Source: an uncultured bacterium (GTDB lineage: Bacteria; Cyanobacteriota; Vampirovibrionia; Gastranaerophilales; Gastranaerophilaceae). Taken from it: a stretch of 29,531 bases of DNA. Within the stretch, counting starts at the first letter, position 1; each line of letters starts with the position of its first letter. The notes under the pieces were generated by a model. It saw only the letters and a program-made list of their open reading frames with translations, ran no database searches and was not told where the DNA came from. The DNA is taken from assembly GCA_945833895.1 (NCBI GenBank), contig CAMAGQ010000004.1:1-29531 (forward strand), read 5' to 3'. Positions 22,688 to 28,794 of the stretch are shown here, one piece after another. The position numbers and the translations under genes are program-made.

Positions 22688-24571
22688 CTAGTCCTCGGGG
22701 GTTTTGAGGATTGTTTCGTATTTATCCAAGTTATTAATTATCTCGTTAACTTTTTCCGTATCGACAGGTTTATTATCAACAATATCCTTATCTAATTTAG
22801 CCTGAACCGCGATTTTCAAAACTTCCGGCATGTTTATCGCTGTCGGGTTTTCGCTTGCCAAATTGTCGTAGTAATCCTGTTCATAATCTTTATTCAAGCG
22901 TAATTTCCAGTTGGTATCATTCTCATGCCCCGGCATGTTGTACGTCTTATCAATCCCGAAAAAGTCCGCAAAAGATATCTGCACCCGCGGGTGTGTATAG
23001 AACAATTCCGCGAATTTTGCCTTTATCCTTTCGGAATCGTCATTGGCAATTCTATCGCAAAAACTGTCACGGAAATTCGCTCTTTTAGGGTTTGAGTTTA
23101 GCAATCCCGCAAGGTACATCGGGTTCCACGCATCGCCGTTTTTCACCCAATCTTTTTTTATCATTTTTATTGCAGGGTCAGAATCGTGAGAACCCACAAG
23201 TCCCCAATTTTCAGTGCCTATCGCACTTTCTCCACGCATCCATTCCAACTGAGAAATCCCCGGAAGTCTGTTTTGTTTATAATATATTTCATCAAAAATG
23301 TGTGTTGACGAGCCTAAATTCTCCCATACAGGCATGTTTTTATCAATTCCGTGTTCTTCCAGTACAGGCAGAATAATTTCGTTCAAAATCCGTTTATAAC
23401 TGCCATTCGGGTCGATTTCAGGAAGATTTGAAATATTATTACCGGCTTTTGTGTATTTATTATAAATGTATGGGTCAACAAGCCCCAGTACGTGGTCAAT
23501 TCGCGTATTATCGAAGTCCTCCAACGCAGATTCAAATTTATCTCTCAGGTAAACACCCGCCTTGCCCAGTGAACCGTCTTTATTAAAGAACTTTTTAGGG
23601 TCAAGCACAGGTAAATTCCAATACTGAGGTCCGTCAGGGCCGCCGTGCGGACATCCTAAGCGATAATCAGACAAAAAGATGTTCTGATTTGCCCATTCTT
23701 CCGACTTTGAAAACCCGCCCTGCAAGTCGTTTATATATTTGAAATTCAAGTGATGTCTGAAATCTGTATTTTCTTTCAACTGCTTATTTATAAGGAACTG
23801 TCCGAACATAAAATTATTAATATCATCTTTTGAACGGGCTAAAATCGTTTTGTACCTGCCAATAGCTTCAGGAGTTCTTTGAGCTAAACCTGCAATGAGA
23901 TTTCTATCGACCTCGCTCCACTTGTCGAAATCGTCCGTCCTGTACGTATCTTCAAGAACCTTGAACAGGGCTTCTTTATGAAGAACTCTGCCTTTGGCCT
24001 TTTTGAACTGTTCGTATTCGTGCTGTAATTTTATCGCATCGGGTTTATTTTCGGCAACCGCTTTTTTTAAATTAGTTCTTGCCTTCTGTACCAAGTAATC
24101 GTAATTGGCAAAAGCCTCGGGAAAATTTGAATATGAGTAATTATGCTCTGATTTTTCGGGTTTAAGCATAACGTCTTCCAAATCTATTTCCGTCAATATA
24201 TTTGCGTATTTATCTTTTGTAAGTTCGTTGAAATCAATAAACAAGAAGTTTTTGGAATTTATTGAAGATTTATACGGAGAAATATGGTGCGGATTTCTGA
24301 TAGAACCGACAGGCCCTAACTGGTTTGCATTGAAACCGTGTAAAATTTCAAACGGGATTAATTGTGCTGCAACTTTTCCGTAGGGCGAACCTGTTCCGAT
24401 ATCTCTGTTGCTCTCAGGATAACAAGTTCCGTGAACAATCATCGCAACCTCTTTTGTTCCCAGATAATCTAATGCAGGTGAAATAGCATTCTGTTTATAA
24501 TCCTTCTGCTCTTCAGGTTTCAATCTACGCTGAAAAGACAAAAAATTTGTATTAATCACACCAATTCGCAT
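22688..24571 (-). CDS. malQ: Divergent 4-alpha-glucanotransferase (GH77)
   Basis: Transfers alpha-1,4-glucan segments between oligosaccharides (amylomaltase/D-enzyme), used with glycogen or maltodextrin. Over 627 residues the GH77 landmarks are recognisable although diverged: SPYKSSINSKNFLFIDFNEL, a GGPDGPQYWNLPV block, RIDHVLG with nucleophile Asp359, VWENLG with acid/base Glu417, GSHDSD with Asp463, and the C-terminal YNMPGHENDTNWKLRL. All three catalytic acids are present. The N-terminus reads NTNFLSFQRRLKPEEQ, which is not part of the usual enzyme. ATG 24571 has GGAG 7 bases upstream; an in-frame ATG at 24616 would add 15 residues without support. Strongly diverged sequence leaves substrate preference open. 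Confidence 0.85.
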   Translation of the reverse strand: MRIGVINTNFLSFQRRLKPEEQKDYKQNAISPALDYLGTKEVAMIVHGTCYPESNRDIGTGSPYGKVAAQLIPFEILHGFNANQLGPVGSIRNPHHISPYKSSINSKNFLFIDFNELTKDKYANILTEIDLEDVMLKPEKSEHNYSYSNFPEAFANYDYLVQKARTNLKKAVAENKPDAIKLQHEYEQFKKAKGRVLHKEALFKVLEDTYRTDDFDKWSEVDRNLIAGLAQRTPEAIGRYKTILARSKDDINNFMFGQFLINKQLKENTDFRHHLNFKYINDLQGGFSKSEEWANQNIFLSDYRLGCPHGGPDGPQYWNLPVLDPKKFFNKDGSLGKAGVYLRDKFESALEDFDNTRIDHVLGLVDPYIYNKYTKAGNNISNLPEIDPNGSYKRILNEIILPVLEEHGIDKNMPVWENLGSSTHIFDEIYYKQNRLPGISQLEWMRGESAIGTENWGLVGSHDSDPAIKMIKKDWVKNGDAWNPMYLAGLLNSNPKRANFRDSFCDRIANDDSERIKAKFAELFYTHPRVQISFADFFGIDKTYNMPGHENDTNWKLRLNKDYEQDYYDNLASENPTAINMPEVLKIAVQAKLDKDIVDNKPVDTEKVNEIINNLDKYETILKTPED

Positions 24572-24598
24572 ATATTTTCTCCAATTATGAATCCCTAA

Positions 24599-24626
24599 AG
24601 TCACCCTATTGTACAATAAAAAAATA
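24599..24626 (-). promoter_or_regulatory. Candidate promoter upstream of malQ
   Basis: On the minus strand a TTGCGT-like hexamer, about 16 bases of mostly T/A, then TACAAT, which lies about 35 bases before the GGAG-supported ATG at 24571. The spacing is acceptable but the -35 is weak; bounds are approximate. Confidence 0.35.
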
Positions 24627-24719
24627 TATACGCAAGCATATACAAAAATATCACCTGCCGAATTAAAAAATTATTTACTTGCGAGTTAATTATCCACTTT
24701 TTAGGGTACAGTTCACCCG

Positions 24720-25679
24720 TTAGCGGTTAAAAAATCTCCAAGCGGTATAGTCGTGTTTGCCGTTTTTAAAATTCAACAGCCCTTCGTCAAACTTTATAAA
24801 CCCCTTACGGTCTGCACATCCTTTGCCGATTTTTGTAAGATAATCTTCTTTCGATTTACAGAAATAGTGGTTAATACGAATTTTATTTGTAGAATTTTTC
24901 AGAGTTTGTGTCCGTACGTAATTCTCGTGACCTATAAAATTTTCATCTACCGCAAATTTACCTTTTTCATATATACAAACATGTACACTGCAAACATATC
25001 TGACATCACGCGGTTTAACAATCGATTTAACCAGCAGATTTCTGTAAAATTGCGGATTTTTATTTGCTCTTGTGTATGCTTCTATAACAGATTTATCTTT
25101 CGGACGTTCCTGCAATCCGTTACTGTCATACATTACCCAGTTAACCACAACACCTGAAAAAGCATCATAATCTTTTAAAAAAGTTCTCAGATTTTCTTTT
25201 TCCACAGGAACTAAATATTCATCAATATCAATTATTGCAATCCATTCGGTTTCATCTTTAAACCTATATACAGCATCTCTATAAACATATCGCTGTCTGC
25301 CTACTCCTGAAATTTTTCGGTAAACAACTGTTCCTGCGGCAATATAATCGCTTAAAATTCTTTCGTAATCTTCGGTTGAATCATTGTCGTACAAGTAAAA
25401 TCTCTCAACCCCGACTTTTATATGGTGTTCTATCCAATCTATAATATCGGGTTCATCCTTAAATATCGCCACAATAGAAATATAAACTTTTTCTCTGTGA
25501 GTATTGTCCGTATAATCAAGCGGGGCAGGCTTTGAAGTCGAAATAAACCGACGTAGATTTTTGCTATATTTCACCCGCAGTTTGAATTTTTTACCCAAAA
25601 TATTTATCCACTTCCATTTTTTCTCATTATTGTAATAGTTTTTACAATAGAAAATTTTTTCCAAAATAGCACTCAACAT
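24720..25679 (-). CDS. GT92-like glycosyltransferase
   Basis: A glycosyltransferase of the GT2/GT92 (DUF23-like) type, about 319 residues. Core features: VAIFKDEPDIIDWIEHHIKVG, RFYLYDNDSTED, the metal- and donor-binding DIDEYLVP (a DxD motif), and INHYFCKSKEDYLTKIGKG near the C-terminus. It probably adds a sugar to a surface glycan or lipid-linked intermediate in the cytoplasm; substrates are unknown. I prefer ATG 25679, which has AGGA 8 bases upstream, over ATG 25688, where AGGA is adjacent to the start codon. It follows the same strand as malQ but is separated from it by about 150 bases. Confidence 0.85.
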   Translation of the reverse strand: MLSAILEKIFYCKNYYNNEKKWKWINILGKKFKLRVKYSKNLRRFISTSKPAPLDYTDNTHREKVYISIVAIFKDEPDIIDWIEHHIKVGVERFYLYDNDSTEDYERILSDYIAAGTVVYRKISGVGRQRYVYRDAVYRFKDETEWIAIIDIDEYLVPVEKENLRTFLKDYDAFSGVVVNWVMYDSNGLQERPKDKSVIEAYTRANKNPQFYRNLLVKSIVKPRDVRYVCSVHVCIYEKGKFAVDENFIGHENYVRTQTLKNSTNKIRINHYFCKSKEDYLTKIGKGCADRKGFIKFDEGLLNFKNGKHDYTAWRFFNR

Positions 25680-25836
25680 CTTACTCATCCTATATAATCA
25701 TTTATTTATTTTATAACACTATAAAGTTAGCATGAAATATCAAAATAATCAAATTGTGTTCTTTTGGAAATAAATAATCCTGTCAGATATTTAAAAGTAA
25801 TCGCATAGTATTTATATTTATATAAAAAGGTTTTAT

Positions 25837-26178
25837 ATGATTGATACATTTTCTACAGGCAAAATAATTTCAAAATTACGCAACGACAAGAAACTTACTC
25901 AGGAAGAGTTGGCGGAAAAGATTGAAATATCAAAGAATTATCTGAGTAAAGTTGAACGCGGTTTGAGCAGACTGAATGCTGAAACTTTTCTAAAAATGGC
26001 AGAAGTTTTGTCTTTTTCTCTGGAGGATTTTGGAGTGAATGTTCGACCAACTAAGTAAAATTCCGCAAAAGATGAGTTGCTGAAAGTGATATTAGCCGCA
26101 TCCGATAAAGAGATTGAGATGTATTCAAAGTCTATAAAACTGGTGAACGAAATTCTTAAACAAAGAAATAAATTATAA
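25837..26178 (+). pseudogene. XRE-family HTH regulator interrupted by in-frame TAA
   Basis: The first 73 codons encode a complete Cro/C1-type helix-turn-helix domain: KIISKLRNDKKLTQEELAEKI, SKNYLSKVERGLSRLNAETFLKMAEVL. AAAGG sits 6 bases before the ATG. After AAG a TAA at 26056-26058 ends the frame, but the same frame then stays open for 39 more codons to TAA 26176-26178. That tail reads like genuine protein, for example DELLKVILAASDKEIEMYSK, an amphipathic helix that would suit dimerisation. A nonsense mutation truncating the gene is the simplest reading; the 73-residue DNA-binding domain may still work. Readthrough or a sequencing error are alternatives. No prophage genes are near it. Confidence 0.75.
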
Positions 26179-26186
26179 ATATTTAT

Positions 26187-26215
26187 TTGTATTATTTTGA
26201 AAATGGGTGTATAAT
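26187..26215 (+). promoter_or_regulatory. Promoter of the second 52-residue gene
   Basis: TTGTAT (26187-26192), a 17-base spacer and a perfect TATAAT (26210-26215), then a leader of about 35 bases with AAAGGAG. Confidence 0.55.
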
Positions 26216-26256
26216 CTTTGTAATGATTTTCTGCAAAATTTAAAGGAGTTAAGAAA

Positions 26257-26415
26257 TTGATTACAAAAGAAGTTAATGAATGGATTAGAAAAGTAGAAAA
26301 AGGGAATTATTCTTCCTGGGATATTATGGAAGAGTTCGCCAAAATGTCAAAACATTTGACTAAAGAAGATATGACACAGATTAAAAAACGTCTTGCTTCA
26401 GTAATTAAGCATTAA
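26257..26415 (+). CDS. 52-residue helical protein of unknown function
   Basis: A short gene starting at TTG 26257, 8 bases after a strong AAAGGAG. The product begins MITKEVNEWIRKVEKGNYSS and ends LASVIKH. It is charged and predicted helical with Trp at 9 and 21 and no signal peptide. A promoter with consensus TATAAT lies upstream. It sits between the broken XRE gene and lptF; small proteins next to XRE genes can be partners, but nothing here proves a toxin or antitoxin role. Not recognised. Confidence 0.65.
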   Translation: MITKEVNEWIRKVEKGNYSSWDIMEEFAKMSKHLTKEDMTQIKKRLASVIKH

Positions 26416-26439
26416 TAAATTAATTTTGCGTAATGTTGT

Positions 26440-26468
26440 TTGATAAAAACTTATGTTTCTATTAGAAT
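26440..26468 (+). promoter_or_regulatory. Promoter of the LptF/G gene
   Basis: TTGATA (26440-26445), exactly 17 bases, then TAGAAT (26463-26468, five of six). The ATG is 6 bases further on, so transcription is predicted to start at the start codon itself. No Shine-Dalgarno lies between. Confidence 0.65.
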
Positions 26469-26474
26469 TAACGT

Positions 26475-27611
26475 ATGTTTAATAAGATTTTTACCAAAGT
26501 AAAAGAGCAAATTTCTAAGACAAAGATTTTAGACAAATATATTTTAAAACAAGTTATTGAAATGTTTATAATTGGTGTATTTGTCTTTACGGTAATCATT
26601 TTTGCTTCCGATACTTTTCTAACGTTGGTTAAACAAATTACCAAATTCGGAATTCCGTTCAAGGTTGCGTTTTTGATGATTTTGTTAAACCTGCCGTCCG
26701 TTATAGTAATGACAATCCCAATGGGTGTTCTTTTATCAACGGTTATGACGTTGAACAAATTGAGTTTATCGTCTGAAATAACTGTTATGCGTGCGTGCGG
26801 TATAAGTTTGAACAGAATTGCGAAATCTATTTTTATTTTCGCTATTGTGATGGCGTTATCAAGTTTTGTAATAAACGAAAAAATTGTTCCGATAATGACC
26901 CAGCAGTCGACAAAACTTGCACTGTGGGCTATGGGGCAAAAGCATGTTCCTGAGGGGAAAGAGAATTTCGTGTTCAAAGAACTCGATGAAGGCGGGCTTT
27001 TGAAAAGATTGTTCTATTCAGGTTCTTGCAAAAACGGTATTTTATATAATGTGACAATTCTTGATAATTCTAAAAACGGTACAATTCAAGTGCTGCAGGC
27101 TCGTGAAGGTAAAACCACACCTAACGGTTGGATTTTGAAAAAAGCCGCTGCATATACTATTGCAAACGAAGGTCAGGTATTGAATACTTCTTTGGTCGAG
27201 GATTCTGTTATTACTTTTAACATGGATATGTCAAAGGTTACTAATAAAAACTTCGCAAAAGAAAATAATTTCAAACAACTTCTCAATTACATAAAAAAAT
27301 CTGATATTACAGAAGAAGAAAAGATTAAATATAAAATTCAGTTGTACGATAAAATTGCACTTCCTATAACAACGATTGTTTTTGTACTGATAGGTGTTCC
27401 GTTAGCAATTACTCCGCCAAGAGTACGTTATAACAGAGGATTTTTGTTCAGTATTTTGATAATCTTCTTTTACTATCTTATAAGAGCGTTGTCCTTATCT
27501 ATGGGCGAACAAGGTGTAACAAGTCCGTTCGTGGCTGCGTGGATGCCTAATATTATCCTTGCTGTGTGCGGTGCTTATATGTACTATAGAAAGGTTTACA
27601 CTATTACATAA
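26475..27611 (+). CDS. LptF/LptG-family lipopolysaccharide export permease
   Basis: Inner-membrane permease of the YjgP/YjgQ family, which with LptB extracts lipopolysaccharide from the membrane and passes it to the Lpt bridge. The 378-residue protein has three N-terminal membrane helices (about 28-130), a periplasmic beta-rich domain (about 145-275), and three C-terminal helices (about 295-375). Family features include ILDKYILKQVIEMF, the PMGVLLSTVMTLNKLSLSSEITVMRACGIS block, and the IALPITTIVFVLIGVPLAI region before the fifth helix. F and G paralogues cannot be told apart from this alone. The ATG is the only start upstream of the conserved ILDKYIL block, which together with the promoter position implies a leaderless mRNA. 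Only one such gene is in the window. Confidence 0.92.
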   Translation: MFNKIFTKVKEQISKTKILDKYILKQVIEMFIIGVFVFTVIIFASDTFLTLVKQITKFGIPFKVAFLMILLNLPSVIVMTIPMGVLLSTVMTLNKLSLSSEITVMRACGISLNRIAKSIFIFAIVMALSSFVINEKIVPIMTQQSTKLALWAMGQKHVPEGKENFVFKELDEGGLLKRLFYSGSCKNGILYNVTILDNSKNGTIQVLQAREGKTTPNGWILKKAAAYTIANEGQVLNTSLVEDSVITFNMDMSKVTNKNFAKENNFKQLLNYIKKSDITEEEKIKYKIQLYDKIALPITTIVFVLIGVPLAITPPRVRYNRGFLFSILIIFFYYLIRALSLSMGEQGVTSPFVAAWMPNIILAVCGAYMYYRKVYTIT

Positions 27612-27644
27612 ATATAAAACTTTTGTAAAATCATACTTTTAAAG

Positions 27645-27674
27645 GTGAAAAATTCTTTTTTCTTGTTCTACAAT
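27645..27674 (+). promoter_or_regulatory. Candidate promoter of the gene at 27681
   Basis: TACAAT (27669-27674) ends exactly 6 bases before ATG 27681. The best -35 is GTGAAA (27645-27650, four of six) at 18-base spacing, so the pair is weak apart from the -10. Confidence 0.35.
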
Positions 27675-27680
27675 ATTAGT

Positions 27681-28400
27681 ATGAATAACAATGGGAATAA
27701 CAGCAAAATAAACGGAAATATATTCAGCAGTTCGTCAAATTTTTCTGCTGTTAACCCTTTCAACGGGAGTTTTAATTCGGAAGAAACTTCATCAAACCCG
27801 TTTGAGCAAAAGCCTGCCGTGCCTGAGCCTGCCAATGTTTCTAACCCGATAAAAAGATTAAACGGGTACGATTCCGTGATACTTAATAAAACCAGATTTG
27901 AAGAGCCTGAAAACGAAGATTTGAGTGTTGAATACAGGATAAAAGACAAAGAATCTACCTTGAGGGATTTGGAGGCAAAAATCAAAGTTGCCGATAACTA
28001 CGGAACACTGAACGAATCGCTAAGTTTAAAAGCCAAACGCCAACGTGTTATGCGTGAACTCGACACGCTTCGCAAACAGCAAGCGTACGGCGGAAGAGTT
28101 CTTGGCGAAAAGAATCCGCTTTCACATCAATCACAAAAAGAAAACATGCCTGCAATCTACAAAGTACAAGAATTTATTTCCCGCCAGATTATGGCAAGAG
28201 TATCCAAGAAAGTTAAATCCGTTGTAGCACTATCTGATTCGCTTGACAAGTTGTCCGAAATAAGTAAAAGCGTTGATGAACTGATTGATATGAACGTTCC
28301 GTACGGTGAAAAATCTCAGAATTATGAAAAGTTAACGGAATACTTAAACCAAGCGAATAAGATTCACTCAAAAATTACAAAATCTATGGGAAAACACTAA
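27681..28400 (+). CDS. Unknown protein with Asn/Ser-rich N-terminus and coiled coil
   Basis: A 239-residue protein that I do not recognise. The first 60 residues are low-complexity, rich in Asn, Ser and Phe (NNNGNNSKINGNIFSSSSNF), then a Pro/Glu stretch. From about residue 80 it is charged and helical, with a likely coiled coil in KDKESTLRDLEAKIKVADNYG and a long helix through ALSDSLDKLSEISKSVDELI. No signal peptide or membrane segment is present. I chose ATG 27681 because the frame upstream to GTG 27645 encodes an implausible Phe-rich leader; an AAAGG close to 27645 leaves that start possible. It follows lptF by 69 bases. Confidence 0.7.
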   Translation: MNNNGNNSKINGNIFSSSSNFSAVNPFNGSFNSEETSSNPFEQKPAVPEPANVSNPIKRLNGYDSVILNKTRFEEPENEDLSVEYRIKDKESTLRDLEAKIKVADNYGTLNESLSLKAKRQRVMRELDTLRKQQAYGGRVLGEKNPLSHQSQKENMPAIYKVQEFISRQIMARVSKKVKSVVALSDSLDKLSEISKSVDELIDMNVPYGEKSQNYEKLTEYLNQANKIHSKITKSMGKH

Positions 28401-28444
28401 AAACAAATACCCTCTCACTTTGAAAGAGGATAAAACTTTGCTTA

Positions 28445-28457
28445 CGTCATTCTGAGC
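28445..28457 (+). repeat. Isolated end block of the CGTCATTCTGAGC repeat
   Basis: An exact 13-base copy of the start of the element at 28498. The following bases do not match the rest of the element, so this is a solo end or remnant. Confidence 0.6.
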
Positions 28458-28497
28458 AGGAGTAAATATATGGGGGCTTAAGTCTTTGTAATGGTAA

Positions 28498-28617
28498 CGT
28501 CATTCTGAGCAAAATGCTTGGGAAAAAGTTAAAAAATTTGTACAAAGTGCGGAGAATCCCACGCTAGACTTGTCAGGGATTCTTCGGGCAATAAAAATTG
28601 TCGCCCTCAGAATGACG
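28498..28617. repeat. Palindromic CGTCATTCTGAGC element, full copy
   Basis: A 120-bp element with near-perfect ends: CGTCATTCTGAG at the left and CTCAGAATGACG at the right. Inside, GAGAATCCC (28552-28560) is mirrored by GGGATTCTT (28576-28584). The left half (28498-28560) is homologous to the copy at 2445-2507. The whole could fold into a long imperfect hairpin, as expected of a MITE- or REP-like element. Confidence 0.8.
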
Positions 28618-28637
28618 GAAATTTTACTTTGATTGAA

Positions 28638-28662
28638 CCCTCACCCTCTTCCTTGGAGAGGG
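28638..28662 (+). repeat. C-rich/G-rich hairpin repeat
   Basis: CCCTCACCCTCTTCCTTGGAGAGGG folds with CCCTCT against AGAGGG-type complementarity and starts with the CCCTCACCC block common to this family. Confidence 0.55.
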
Positions 28663-28691
28663 AGCATGTTAAATGCTAAATTATTAATCAA

Positions 28692-28729
28692 CCCCTCACC
28701 CATACCCCTTCGCCCGACGGGCGAGGGTG
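28692..28729 (+). repeat. C-rich/G-rich hairpin repeat
   Basis: CCCCTCACCC, then CGCCCG-A-CGGGCG, then AGGGTG. The inner CGCCCG/CGGGCG stem is perfect and the outer CACCC/GGGTG can extend it. The starting block matches the minus strand at 14186-14197. Confidence 0.65.
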
Positions 28730-28730
28730 T

Positions 28731-28770
28731 AATAGAAAAAAGCCCCGAGGAATTTCCTCGGGGCTTTTCG
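28731..28770 (-). terminator. Terminator of pckA
   Basis: GCCCCGAGG and CCTCGGGGC form a perfect 9-bp GC-rich stem around AATTT, flanked by A and T runs. On the minus strand, the direction of pckA, the stem is followed by six T. It lies about 30 bases past the pckA stop. Confidence 0.92.
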
Positions 28771-28794
28771 CTTTTTATCGCTTTCAAAAATATA

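Larger units (their letters stand above)
28401..28794. other. Repeat-rich intergenic region
   Basis: No credible gene. It contains a short CCTCT...AGAGG hairpin (28411-28429), a direct copy of CGTCATTCTGAGC (28445-28457), the full palindromic element (28498-28617), two C-rich hairpin repeats (28638-28662 and 28692-28729), and the pckA terminator (28731-28770). Confidence 0.8.

Noticed and set aside
22488..22691. 67-codon plus-strand open frame
   Set aside because: Built from C-rich repeat remnants, no ribosome binding site, no recognisable protein.
25837..26415. XRE gene plus 52-residue gene as a toxin-antitoxin pair
   Set aside because: No known toxin motif, the two genes have separate promoters, and a 78-base gap separates them.
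28411..28429. CCTCT...AGAGG hairpin as terminator of the coiled-coil gene
   Set aside because: Five base pairs and no following T run; better explained as a repeat remnant.
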